From the NCBI GenBank assembly GCA_020055645.1, contig CM034548.1:24168201-24232200 (forward strand): a DNA stretch of 64,000 nucleotides, in the 5' to 3' direction. A program made the translations under genes and the position numbers. Below, one piece after another: positions 50,701 through 64,000 of this stretch. Numbering within the stretch: position 1 is the first letter of the stretch; each line of letters begins with the position of its first letter. The notes below the pieces were generated by a model. It was not told the origin of the DNA and searched no databases. It saw nothing but the letters and a program-made list of their open reading frames with translations. The DNA comes from Tomocerus qinae (taxonomy: Eukaryota > Arthropoda > Collembola > Entomobryomorpha > Tomoceridae).

Positions 50701-52690
50701 GAAATTGCTATAAGCATGAGCTAATTAGGTAGATACTTGAAAATTGTTGTGAAAGGAACATGTTCAAAAGTGCTCTCAGAGCACCCGGGTAGCTATTGTG
50801 TTGAGTAAACTAAAGCCAAGAGAGTTGATGGAATAAAAATGACTATGCAGGGTGCACTGTCAAAGGTTTAGTGTCCCTTAGGCCACATGTTGTGGTTGTG
50901 GAGTTATATGTAAAATAGTCTGCGTTCCTATTATTGGAACTTATCTAAATCATTTGCCAATAGACACTTAACTTTCATTACAAAAAACTGGAGAATACGA
51001 TTTGTCGAATGCCAGGTTTGGTTGAAGTCCTTTTACTATACCTCATTTGGCCACTAATCCACCCATTGAAATATTTCTGCGTTTTTCCCACTTTCAATAT
51101 GGTAGTAAATTGAAAATAAATTGAATTGTACACTTCATTACTTTTTTATGTACACAATATTTTGTGTACCATAGCTTTTTTACTATGAGTTTGGTTTATT
51201 GAGCGTTAGTAACCCATTTTTACAATACTATGTACAGAAAATATAAAATTCACTTCTGTAAAGAACCAATTTCCCCAATTTGAGTGTTATCTATTTTTGT
51301 GTTGCTACTAAACGCTTTCCGTGTCCATTGCTTGCTTGGTTTGGATGACAAACCAAGCAAGTTTGCCTTTGGGAATAAATACCTCAAATCTTTCAAATCG
51401 ATGGAGCAGTTTACATGTATGTACCTTAGCATTCAGAAGCACTCATCATTTAGCACATTGTCTTTCCTGTGGAAATCATGGTTTTAAAAAATTAGGAACT
51501 GTGGATTCGAAGAAATAAGAAATTATTTAGCGCATTTGTGTGACCCACAAAGAGTAAAGTGGGCATTACGCGGTCACAATTGCGTCGTGGGCACGGGCAG
51601 AGATTAAATTTGAGTAGCAGTTATTTCTCAGCTGTACAACCTTCAATTGTTGTGTTACTGGGTTAGTGAGTGCGCTAGGTAACTGTCTCGATTTTTGTAG
51701 CGTCAGATAGCTAAATAGCTACGTAAGTGTTATGTAAATGTAGATTGCAGAGAAGAAGAAACTGTTTGTGGACAAAAGGATAATACGAACACGAACTGTA
51801 GACTGCACTTGAGTATTGTAAATAAATAAACCGGCGAACTGGTTTCTTATTGTAGGACTCTTACCTTGCATCTCTGCCAGCATTCGAAAGAATGCAATTT
51901 TTATATTATGAACTTGCAATGAACGAAATACAATCGTGTAAACATGTTAAACACATTGCCTGGCATTGGCCCTGAGACTTGTTTTAGTTGTCAAGCCTCA
52001 ACCAGATTCAGTTTTCAAAAACCATCAGTTAACTTTGTGGCATGCTGTTAAATACAAAAAAAATGATGTTAAAATTAATCTACATTCAGGTGTGCCATTT
52101 GACAGAAAGAGTAATGACTTGCACGAAAATGACAAACTTAAAAGAAAAATAATTAAAAGCCTTCTGTACAAATAAAATGGGGTTTCATGGGAATGGCAAT
52201 ATTCACGGCCAAATATTTGTTAAAAAGTTGATAGAATAATTCCCTTATTTAAACTCTTCATGATTAGTGTGACATAATTTTATTACAAATCAAGGAGTGA
52301 AATTGGAATTGAGCATGTAAAAGTTAAAGAATTATGGTACGGCGAGGAGAAGAGTTAAATTTGAGTACATTTGGGAACAATAGTAATTTACATGGCGATC
52401 CAGATATTGACATGATATGCACATACAGTTATTGTGTATGTGTATTGTTGATGCAGAGAAGGTGAGTCAAATTGTATATTATGCAGGATTGCAGTGGGAA
52501 GGATAAAGATGTAGGCTCGTAGGCTGCTGCAGGGTAGCGGCGATATGCATCCAAAATTCAGAGTGTAAGTAATCAAAACGAAGAAGTGATACATTCAATA
52601 GAAGGTGGTCATGCCCTGAGGCAAGCAGTTTGCATACTTATATCCAAAAAACCGCAATTGTTATCTCAGTGCTTTGTGAATCCATCAATG
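47780..52690. other. Upstream of SPT6: promoter and intergenic DNA
   Basis: The SPT6 promoter and 5' UTR must lie just above 47779. A GC-richer, CpG-containing patch at about 48780-48910 is a candidate promoter, for SPT6 or for a divergent transcript. The rest is AT-rich with no supported gene. Confidence 0.35.
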
Positions 52691-52708
52691 AAACTAACTG
52701 ACGATACC

Positions 52709-52769
52709 ATGGGTGCTAATTGGATTTGTGTTTCTGTGTTGATTTTTCTCGTCTCACCTTTTCTGTCCG
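52709..52769 (+). CDS. Signal-peptide first coding exon of an unidentified gene (rest beyond window)
   Basis: ATG at 52709 has a strong context (ACCATGGG) and encodes MGANWICVSVLIFLVSPFLS, a near-ideal signal peptide with a hydrophobic core and small residues at the end. It runs straight into a consensus splice donor, CCG|GTAAGAA, at 52770. The same frame is open upstream, with another ATG at 52688 (MKLTDDT). Such an exon followed by more than 11 kb without a recognisable exon is typical of arthropod cell-surface or secreted proteins with a long first coding intron. The product is not recognisable. It could also be a chance open stretch. Confidence 0.5.
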
Positions 52770-55700
52770 GTAAGAATTGACTATTTCATTTTAACATCGT
52801 CTCTAAAAGAAAAACTGAATTTTTCCATGCAAATAATATCATTCTTCAGTAGTAAATCAAAACTTTATCTCAACATTTTATTTTGTATGCTGAAATTTTT
52901 GAAATAATTCAAGAAACAGTAATGAAAATATTTCCTGTTTGTATATAACTGTGTAGTAACGTTGAGTAAATATAATATTAAGATTAGTACTACAGAATGT
53001 ATTTATTTCTTGACAAAAATTAAGAAGTGTAACCGAATAGATACACAATATTCTACTTACTAATGATTAATATTAGGTAGCTAATGCTATTTGCATTTTA
53101 CATAATTCACCTTTGCATGAAATATCGTTGTGCAAGTGAGGTTCATTCATAGAGAGGGCCAGGTAGAGCAAACCGGTAAATAAATACGTAACGGATGTAT
53201 AGTTAGATAGCTTTATCTGTATTTAACGAGTTTGTTAGCAAAGGCAAAGAAAAAGGAGTCTAAAGATGAGGGCAAGTGAATGATTGATATTTACTATGAT
53301 GGGAATCATGATGCCATATACAGACAACCGTTCTGTAATTGTCTTCCGTGCACGACTCAAACTCAGCTTTTATTTTGCGGAAAGGAATTGCCGAATAAAA
53401 GTAATAATAAAAAGAAGTGCGTAGACATTTCTGTAAAAGAAATGGAACAGTTCCTTTATAATAAGTGGAATAAACAAGCCCATATAAAATACATTATGCA
53501 AGTCGTAACATTTGAGCATAGATGAGACAGATTATATAAATATAAATTTTATTTAGGTGAGTCTAGATATTTAGTAGGTAAAAGACCTAAAGCGAATAGA
53601 TTGTGCATATGTATAGCAATTATTTCTAACGAGCTGTGTACAGCATTCTGTTTTATTTGTCTAGTGAAGTGTACCTAGTGAAATGATTTCAAAGTCTCAA
53701 GTTGTACAGACAGATTAGACGTAGGAAGCAAGAATTGGAAATACGCACCCAGATAATATTTATTTATGTGCCTGCACCATATAAATGGTCATTTAAATGA
53801 TGTGATTGGATTTTGGTGAAAGTCTAGACTTCACGATAACATAGGAATGATAATAAAGGTGAATAAAAATGTAAGTACTTATTTTTGAGTTGTCGAAATA
53901 ATAAGTATGTGTGTAGTTACATATGTAGATAAGAATTGGAGTGAGATGATACAATTTTTTGGAGATTGAAGAGCTACTTATAATGTTTTAGCTACATAAC
54001 AAATGTGAGTTGCTTTGCCCAGATGCATGACCAGGTAGTATTTGTTGTGAGTATTGAAGTAGTTGGTTGCTTTGTTCTACGAGAGATTGAATTGGTACGT
54101 AGTAGTAGTAACAACTAACGGTACATCAACCCTTATGGAGTCTAGCTAGTTAGTCAGTCAGTTAGTTAGTCTTGTCGACTTGACTTTGCTTATTTAAATA
54201 TCCGTCTACTTGTGCAGGAGATAAATATCTGCTTTAGGTATTCAGTCGGTTGAGTTGAGTCGAGCCACTTTACTACGAATACGAAACAAACCAACAAGAG
54301 TTCATTTTTGTCCATCTGAATCTAAACCTGTGTAACTCCCTTCTCTTCCACAATAATATTGCTCCTGCTGGTACTACTCTAGCACAATAATAATGTCTGA
54401 TATAATATATATACGTAATATAGATAGCAATGCATTGCAGAGTTAACCGAGCGAAGATGTAATAATATATTATGTAGGTCCATTTCTTATCGTTGCAATT
54501 TGCATTACTCAACGGATCACAATATAGTAAATGTAGTATTCACAATAATATAGTATTTGTAGTATACAGTATATAGAGAAGACGGCGACTAAACGACTTG
54601 CATTCCATTCCGTGCCCGATAGTTTTTGTGGCGACCATGAAATATTATAGTGTGGATATAGGAGTTGTTGGGAGTGAGACAAACGATGATGTACTAACTA
54701 ATGTGTGCATGTGTTTTGTGAAGATGAACTCAACTTGAAGTCAAGAGTTAAACTGCAGAAACATAACACTTCACATAATAACATAGCTGAGGAGAGTTTC
54801 CCTTAATTTTTCGATCGTCTTTGTTCCTTGCACACAATCAGTGTAACATTATTACTACAATATGTACATATATAATAAGTAGACTAATCTTTACCATTAG
54901 CTCAAGTTACTCATGGATGATGCTACAAGTACAACTAGAGCAATAAACTATTGTTTACCTTGCATTGTATTATATTGTAGAATGAAGAGATTACTTTTGT
55001 GAAGATGAGTAGATAAAGTAAAGCATGCATTGTAGTACTTAATCTGAATAGATATAATTCTAAATTATCCGGATGACTGCCGCCGCAGTAAACATCGTAG
55101 TTTACACGTAATAGTACACATCCTAGATAATGAATCTATAAGGAATGAGGATTATCTATATCTACTACTATATAGTAAAGACAAGCGTATAGATAATGCA
55201 GTGATATTCATCCCCACAATTTCATGTGGCAGACTTATATACAGAGTCACTCATTCTGCAAGCAATCAAACTAGTACATAATCTGACTTATCATTGTTAT
55301 GTGATTTTCGCCATATACAGACATTTTATCTGTGCCACGAGTATAATTGTCCGTACGGTTGGGATTACACTCCTGGTGATTCTAATCTTGTATGGAGATA
55401 TTCAAGATATTATTTTGATGAGTTTGACAGATTTTTTAATTTACGATAATTACATTGTCAGAGCGGCATTCGTCTTTTTAACTGTTTGTTCACTCAATGC
55501 TCATTCAAATGGTAGAGACAAGGACTCGCATTACTAAATGACTGTGCGATACTTTCGGAGAAAATCAGACAATAATCCCAATGGCTAAGCTATCATGATG
55601 AAGGATCCTTTTGGCTTCTATTTCAGTCTAGTCACGGTGAATGGTCACTCGCCGTAGGTTCATTTACACACAATATTGAAATATACAATACCATTGGCTA

Positions 55701-58700
55701 TTTTGCCACCTACTGCACAATCTATTTAACTCTGGATGTTTGTATCGCCAACGATAATAATATGATTAATGCAACAAAATATTTTAAACTGAATAATATT
55801 CACAACAATACACCCAGAGATATCATTATGATCAGCATAGTACACATTTGCTAATCGACGACTATTCATTTCTAATAGTAAGCCATCATTATTCCAATTG
55901 TCACTCTCTATAATATTTGCCAATAGAAATTGTTGAATTGCTTGCATATATAACAATCATAATCATGCAACAGTAAATGCAGCTATGAACTTTGCATAGA
56001 AATACTTAGTTAACCCTATTAACAATCATTTAAATCTTCCAATGAAAAAAATATTGGAGCATACTTGATTAATGGGTACTGCAGACGTTGAATAATTTTA
56101 TAAGATAATTTTATTATAGCAATGTCCTTAACAATTTTAAGTTGGGGCTGGCATGTAATTATTTATTTGCAGTGGACTGTATACAGGTATATTATTGTCC
56201 TAGAATAAATTGTTTGCGTGAATGCTTTAGTTCTGTAGGTATTAGGTGATTACAGAACAAAAGAGGAATAGAAATCTTCCTCACGACCCAAAATATTATG
56301 AGATGGTATTTAAAACCTTTTCCACGAATCTCTTAATTATCCAAGCAAAGTTTGTGTTTATCAGAGGTGAATGTTTAAATGCCACCTGTCTGTTGCAACA
56401 AAGCGGATGAAATAAGTTTATAATAATAGAAGGCTAACTTTTTCAATTATAGTATATTGTCAATAACTTTTAGATAACCAAGCAACTGCTCATAAAACTG
56501 TTATCCAAGAATCATTAATAGAATTATAAATTGTTTCAAACAAAAGCACATTAACTTTTGTTTCATTCGAAACCATATCTTTAGACAGGCAAATTGTTTT
56601 TACCTGCACCAACCCACAATATGCCGACGACTATATATGCCTATAGGCATGTGGTACATAATGTATTTAGATTCCTCTGAATACAAACTAGTTAGATAAC
56701 CGCATGCACATTCTGTAGCCGACTCGTTCGAGTAATTCTGTGTTGACTTGCGGTTAAGTATTGATATATTGAAATGTATAGTAAAATACGACGTGGACTA
56801 CCCCGAGACTCGACTTTTATATGCAATGCATAATGAATTAGATTAATTTTAAAATTGGATTTTGGTACTCCTGATATAAGAATAGCCTCAACAACAATTA
56901 GTTGTTATTTACATACTCTAGAAACGATTAATTTGGCATTGTAATGTCAGAAGCCACATTAATGGTTTAGACTTATTATTACATCATTCCAAATGTCATT
57001 CATAAGTCTCTCATTCATGCAAATTGAATGAGACTCGTAGGCGTAGGTACTTAATACTATGCATCTAGTAAATCTCTAGGTCCATTAATTACTTAATGGG
57101 TAGGTTCTTCTATTATGTTATGCAGATTATACCAACATAGCTAAGTTATCTTAAAACTAGGTAACCAAGGTAGATACCTAACTCGTTCTAACTGTACTGC
57201 ACTATAAGACATTTTTCTTTTCTGTGGAATCTTGTAAATAGAGATACACCTACTAAATCTTTTGAAGAGTAACTTATTGTTATTTTCATTTCGCATCATT
57301 CGCTAAGTGGATATGTGAATATTTCATTCATATGGATCAAATGCCTATGATAGTACATTCATACTTACAGTACCTATAAATATATTCTTAGTTGGCATCA
57401 TAAATATTATAATAGAAGAGGAGAACAGGAGCGGCGTAGTATCTTGGTCTAAGAAAATCAGTGAACTGACAACGAGTCTATAGTTAAAAGAGAACAAAGT
57501 ATATTGTTATAAGTAAAGTAGGTATGTACGTTTATTTAACAGAGCCTATCTAGAGATATAGAAATAAAAATCTGTAGACACATCAGATGATTTGATTGAG
57601 TCAAATGAATGTAAATGTAAAGCTAAATGGCAACGACCAAGTTGCTCCCTATCTGCACAACCATCAAAAGTACTACTTACACCATTAGGTATGTATTTTT
57701 ACTTATTGTTATTACAAATCTGAATATATGTACATTAGTTAACGTAATTCCAATCAAATCCATTCAATAACATTTCGATTTATACTGACAATGAGCAGCA
57801 TCCTTTCACTTTTAGTTGAGCATATTTCATTTGGATTTTTTGACTCAACGACACTTTAATTAAGGATCGGTCGCCTCAGGGCCGTTTTGTTGTCCCTCTT
57901 CTCTCTTGTTTTGTCTACCTAATCTTATGACTAGTTCTCCCATGCATAGATATACATTCAGTATTTATGTGTATCAATCGCGTAAAAAATAGATACATAT
58001 GTATGCAGATATTTAAGTGGACTTTATTATTATGTATTACTCTGCTAACTACTACTACTGCACTGATTATTGAACATAGAGCTAAATGTCGACTGCCCTG
58101 TCTATGCTTATTGATTAGTTGCCTTAGTTCAGTTTGCATCACTATCATTCAATTCTAATTCCCCATTACTCCGTCTGCACATCATGCTCTCTATATAGAT
58201 ACCCTAATAATCAACACATAAATATCTGTAATATCCATTGAACAATATCTGTATATACCTAGACGATTCGACTGTCCAATCTAGAGCAAACACCCATGAA
58301 TCATTCTGTTCAGCTACTGATTGGTACATGACATACGTTTCTCTGCACAGACCAGATACAGCATTAATGTAGACAATAATGCTCTTTCTAACACTCTCCA
58401 CATGTAAATCCCACCAATAATCTCCTACCTATGTCTTACTTCTCTGCATTAATCTCAATATTATGTGTGCACTCTATTATGTGTAGTTGGTAGCTTACTT
58501 CTAATAATTCTCTCCTTTTAATATCGTCAATATTACGAAATCAATTTTTCTGCTTCGTTGCTACATTATAATTGTGTGGTTCCAGATCCCTAAACAAAAC
58601 ACATTTCTACTGACCATTTGCAAATTGAAAAGTGTAGATGTAACTAATATGTATTTAGTGACGGCATAGGAATAGTAATGTTGTAGGTGGCATTGTTCTG

Positions 58701-61700
58701 TGTAGCATGTAGGGGTGAATAATAATATCATCATGTAGTAGTGGTCATAATCATTTTTGATAGCAGTATGCAAAGTTAAGCGTGCATAAAACACCTATTT
58801 TCTCTAATTACATGTAGGACAAGCTGAGATAGCTGAATTAATACGTTTCGATACATTCATTACCATCTATTTAATAGCTTAGCATTTTCCATTCTATTGT
58901 GACTGGGAATTTTACTAATTATAAGTCTCGTACCGAGGTCATCATCAAATCATTCTGACTTTGTCTAAATATCATATTGATAGACAGATTTTGTCGGATT
59001 CTTGAACGCTTCAGTGTTAATTTTACTAGTATTCGCAAATAATAGCCAATTATGTATTTTCATGTTTGACTCCTCGACCAAGATACATGTAATGCGTTAA
59101 TGATAGAAACAATACGTGCAACGGTTGCAAAAACAGGCTGTTACTCAGTACGCTGTACATTTTCGAGGCCTACTTCATGCAGTAAAAAAGAGGACTGTCA
59201 ATTTGCTTGTTAGTGTTAGTCTGCACTAAGACATCTTTGTACCACCATTGCCTTAATAATAAATTCCACGTAGGTATCTTTTTTAATTGGTTACAAATGT
59301 TTTCAGACTTTACAAGGCAGAAAGTAATAAATAGTAATGTAGCTGACTAAACGATAATAAATGCTAGGTATTTTGTATACATTGTAGCATGTAGGAGCCA
59401 AAGTTATTAGTTGTGCCAATTCCAATAAGTCTGTTGTCCACTCATATGCATCACTGTCAGGAATAGTCAGAATTCGTTGGGATTTTGCAGACTTTTTCTT
59501 GTTAAATCACGAAGATGCTCCTTACGGCTTTTAATAAATTGATTCGTGAGGTTTTCAAGATCTCTTGAGAATTCTCTAGCTCTGAGCTATTTACTCTTAA
59601 GTAGGCTCTGCTGAGATTGAAATGAAAATGATATAAGTGTGATATTATGTAATTTCATATTCTAATGTATGGAGATAGTAGATTAGGTAGGTTTGATGTC
59701 ACTCTGGCCTAATAGTAACTTATTAGATTATGTAGGTAAGCAAGTTCCGATTACTCACTGCGAGTGGGTAATTTTCGTGCAATTTAATTTGTAACTTGAT
59801 GCTTGAAAGAATTTTGATAGAATGTCTTGATGACGCATGAGACAGGAGATATATTAATGTTCTACATGTAAAAATTCTTATGTCTTCAGTAGAGAATGAA
59901 TAAATCAGAATTACTAGGTATAGGAACAGATAAACTACTATCTAGAGTTACCAATTGATGTCTCATATATGCTTATTAGATAATATTCAAGTTTCTCGAG
60001 GATGAATACTTTCAAATTGTTTTGTGGTGCGCAGTTTTTTAAATTCCTAAAATATTTTCTTCCACGAAAGTAATATTCCTCGACGAAAGGCACCCTTCAG
60101 TAGCAAAATGAGGTAGATATAACGTAGCATTATTACTAGTTGGATAGAGATTAGTAACCAATAACCCACCTAATATTCCCTTGTTCTCGTTCAGTAGTCT
60201 CTCAGAAATTAATCCAATAAACTTTGCCTAATGCATTTTTTACTGTAGCGAGGGATCGGGATACACAGCCGTCGAAGAATTGAAGCGCACCTCTGAAATA
60301 TTTAATTATGTCGTATTAGGTACATATTTCTGAGTAAATTGCATCCCTCTTGTTTTCAACAGACTGCATGATACCTCTCCTTCATTTGCCTTCTTATTAA
60401 AATGCACAATCAATAGAAATGAACCCACCACACTGTGTACTTCAACCTATCCCATGTTTTCAAATTCTAGTGTATCAATTCACTAATAATTAGGTGTGTA
60501 AACGATGAAGCTATACTTCTAAGGCTATTTTAACTACCTAACTTTCATTTTGCAACTATATAGCTACCACCTACACGAAAATAAATCCACTAATTACATT
60601 TCTTGACAGAGAGGGAATGTAGCATATCCCCCATGTGCATGCACTTTTTTCGTCAGAAATGAGTTCGACTGAATGTAATGCAGCTTACTCATAATTTATA
60701 TTGCAGTAGATAATGATACAATACACTCAAATGTCAAAAGGACAATCCTTTGATATTGATTCCCAATAATATTGCTAAATCCCTCAAAAATTAAATACAT
60801 ATCAGGCAGGGGAATGATTACATGCAACGAACTAATGAATCTATAATATGGACACTGTCGGTATACAGACCTTTATCAATCTAAATATCTTATGTAACTA
60901 TAAACGCTTTACATACATAAGTATATAGCTTAGGTATAGCCTATGACGTGTGGCCCTTTCAGATATTTCATGCTGCTATAATATGCAATTGGTACCACAA
61001 CTACCTAAGTATATGCATAATTAGTCTACAGCATATAATGTATGTATATCAATAAGAAATTGATCCATGTTAGTAATTTTCTTTTACCTCAGATTTAAAA
61101 AGGTATACGTTACCTTATTCGCGACTTATTCTACTTATAATACCTAACGATAAGTACATTGACAAGACATGCTAGAAATGATGTTGATAAATCATGCATA
61201 AATTTTGCATGATTACTCCAATGTAGCCTCAAATTGAGCAATATTGCATGTGAGCATAGAGTGGATGTTATTTTGCGTTTCATGAACTTGGTTTATTTCC
61301 GCACTATAATTGAAGGTACTTCAAAGCAAATATTTGACTTGTGCGTGGTAATAGAACTAAAAATACATAGCAGCTGGAAATAATATCAACGAAAAGTGAG
61401 GTAGAAAGTGTTCTTAAAATATCTATTGATTACTCCTGTAAATAACAATTAAGGTTACCCATTGCTAATTACTATTTGGCAAATCAACTTCTGGCCAAGT
61501 CCGCCTATTTGCCACATCAAAGCAATAATTTAGTAATTGTGGTTTCATGTGCTCCCATTTTGCGGAATTTACATTTATAACCATACCACTAATTATTCTT
61601 CAATTACTAAGCTTTTTGGTTATTATTATTACTACAGAACTAGCTATAGTCGTTTTCTGTATAACTAAGTGGTCGGTTCTTTGCCATAATCGGCCTCATT

Positions 61701-64000
61701 CACTCAGGTTTCTAAAGTTTCTAGAATAACAAGTTGCGTGTTTCAAATGCTTAGGAAGATAAATTTGCCAAGAAACGTCTTCTACAGAGTGTGATCTTGT
61801 TTTTAATGTACAAAATTAGGTCTTATTTATTGAAGAGGGTGAAATAAATCTGCAAGTTTAGAATATGGGAGATTGCAATCAAGTTGTAGATTGAGTAAGG
61901 AAAAGGGATCTGAAGACAAGTTAAAATATGATGGCAATTTCTAAGTTACGGAAAGTTGTGGTTGCTTCATGTCTAGACTCTCCTCGAGGAGAGGACCATA
62001 AATGTAGAGAGTAATGGTTAGTTATTGTTACAATTGAGAAAATTGAATTGGGCAGAGGTGAGTGGAGTTATTATGGGCAGAGAGTCGGGAAGGGAGGATA
62101 GGAAATAAATAAGATAACATTATTTGTGGCATGTCCGTGTCGAATGTCCAGTCAAGAAGATAGCCAGTGCATTTAGTTATTTAATTTCAATTTCATATGT
62201 GAGGAGGGTGAGCTAATCGTTTAGCATATAACTTGTCTTTTGAGTAGGTACAAATGAAATATTGAGTTTGCAAGAGTTTCATAAGTTGAGTGGTACTACA
62301 TTGGATGGAGATTATGTCATAGTCTAGCCTTGTCACATGTGTGCTTTGATACATTTAGACTTGATGTGAGAAACGAGAGTGGGCATTTTGGTAGTATATT
62401 ATTTTAGTAATAGTCTTATAAACTGCAGAGCACGCGACTAGACACGAGAATTAGATCTTTACTATGCCTGGCAAATAATAGTACACTAAATAACTAAGTG
62501 CATTTGGTATTCATACACACACTCACTCATTCACTCCACAAAATATGCATAGCAGATCGTTTTTAAGCTGGTTATAATATCGCAAGAGTGGTAAACAGAA
62601 AATCTGATCACTTACGATTAGATTAAGAGAAAGTTCAAAGAAGCGTGCTATGCATTATTTATGTCACTTTAGTGTTGTACTTTAGTCAAGACAGTTAACA
62701 ATCCAATGTACAGCACAATGCTCTGCATACGAGGAAAACAGCAAGCAAATCAACTCTAAAAGTTAAGTTCACTCCCTCCCAATCAGACAACCGAAATGAA
62801 TGATTACTCCCAACGAATTATGTATGTATTTCAGATGAAACTCCCAGTTACTCACATTTGTCAAGTATCTCTATCTGCATACTCAGCCTCTTTTACGACA
62901 CCGTCCTATAGTTATAGTTAATCGTAGTAGTAACAGCTCCACAAGATCAGAAAAGGCGCACAAAATGCATTATTACATGCGTTGGAAGTCCAAATCCATA
63001 CAACTCATTTCAGGCGAGACAAAAAGATAACAAAGCAACTCACATTTTATACTTGTGTGTATATCTACTCTAGGTGAGTCAAATTAAGTCGAGAGAGCAG
63101 ACTATTGGCAGACTAACAGACCAAGGCAGACAAATTGTTCCTACAGAACCATGTATATCTATTTATTTGCTATAAAGATAAAAAGTAATCGTACTAATAA
63201 TTATGTGCATATAAAACAATTAGGTATATGTCGCACTCTCACCCTAAACTAATCCACTACACTCACCATTTGCACATACATACTTAATATGGACGATATC
63301 ATTTACACTAAGTCGTTACATTCAGATATGCAATTGAATTCAGATCCAAAGCAGGCAGAGGTGTGCAATATTAGTCAAGTAAGTTATCCAACGTAATAAT
63401 ACATATTTCCAATTGCTCTCCACATCTAGACTGGAATTCTCTATAGTCAACCTACAGTAATAATACTTATTGCACTCATCCATACATATTTTATTATTTG
63501 GGAGAGAGTAACAGTCCAACATACTGCTTATATCTCTAGCAGAGTTGGCCATCGTCAATCAATGATATGGATGTTAAGTTGACCTGCATGGAAACTCTAA
63601 TGACTTGAATTTGTGAATGGGCAGCCAAAAGTAATAGACGTACTCACACATTATCCTTTTTCTACTGCTTTAATATTTCTATTGGAGGTGTAAATAGGCA
63701 AATCCATAAACATATTATACAATTTTAAATTGTAATGCAATACACCACGCTCTACACATTTTCTTTGACTTACTACGATTTATATGTAATTAAGTACAAC
63801 TAATCATATGCAAATAGGTAATATTATGCAGAAACACTTTACAGTCCTGTGCAATTAACTCTTCTTTCGAATTTCATTTTTAGGTGACTTACAAAGCAAT
63901 AAAAATCTAATATGTGTCACTAGAACTTTTTATTTCATTCACTTCTCAATGGCTACTTACAACTCAAACATTTAATCTTTGGAATTACTCCATTAAGATT
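52770..64000. other. Gene desert, possibly a long intron of the gene starting at 52709
   Basis: 11 kb of AT-rich DNA without a recognisable coding exon, tRNA or transposon protein. The longest open frames (53280-53525, 55226-55537, 61547-61729, 63340-63558) lack similarity, domain pattern or good splice context. Short TAGT/CAGT tracts occur at about 54140-54165. TACCTA/TAGGTA words are abundant, as elsewhere in the window. Confidence 0.4.

Noticed and set aside
53280-53525. 81-codon open frame with several cysteines
   Set aside because: Considered as the next exon of the signal-peptide gene, but there is no convincing in-phase acceptor and the composition looks like translated AT-rich DNA.
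55226-55537. 103-codon hydrophobic open frame on the plus strand
   Set aside because: No good start context, no splice signals placing it in a gene, and no recognisable family; hydrophobic frames are common in AT-rich DNA.
1-64000. CRISPR array, operon or bacterial defence locus
   Set aside because: Spliced eukaryotic genes throughout; the only tandem arrays are satellite-like and lack repeat-spacer structure.

Overview
This is nuclear DNA from a multicellular animal, most likely an arthropod and probably a hexapod. The evidence is AT-rich sequence, genes split by short GT-AG introns (many under 100 nt), large gene-poor stretches, non-autonomous DNA transposons, and scattered AACCTAACCT words matching the arthropod TTAGG telomere repeat. 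The species cannot be named from sequence alone. No bacterial features, tRNA, rRNA or CRISPR were seen.

Layout. 21-1737 (+): 3' part of an SLC16/monocarboxylate-transporter-like gene whose start lies outside the window. 2653-5479 (-): a group III (bee-venom type) secreted phospholipase A2, convergent with the transporter. 9735-12435 (-): a SENP6/7-like SUMO protease with an intact catalytic triad and a long repetitive tail. 12.6-23.8 kb: a repeat-rich interval with foldback elements, MITE-like elements, a ~204-bp tandem array and a degraded copy of the SENP 5' exon region. 24357-30590 (-): APPBP2, a TPR protein, in ten coding exons. 30.6-39.2 kb: intergenic sequence with a small transposon carrying CCAAT and GC boxes. 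39216-47779 (-): the transcription elongation factor SPT6, complete in 24 exons. 47.8-64 kb: a gene desert whose only supported coding signal is one signal-peptide exon on the plus strand (52709-52769).

The genes do not form a pathway. SPT6, SENP and APPBP2 are ordinary eukaryotic housekeeping or regulatory genes, and the PLA2 and transporter are typical metazoan gene-family members. Exon boundaries were derived by hand from splice signals, phase continuity and family resemblance. SPT6 gives a continuous 1879-codon frame, SENP 779 and APPBP2 599. No novel multi-gene system was found. The main points of interest are the SENP tail duplication and its stray upstream copy, the transposon nest, a probable GC-AG intron in APPBP2 and the orphan signal-peptide exon.
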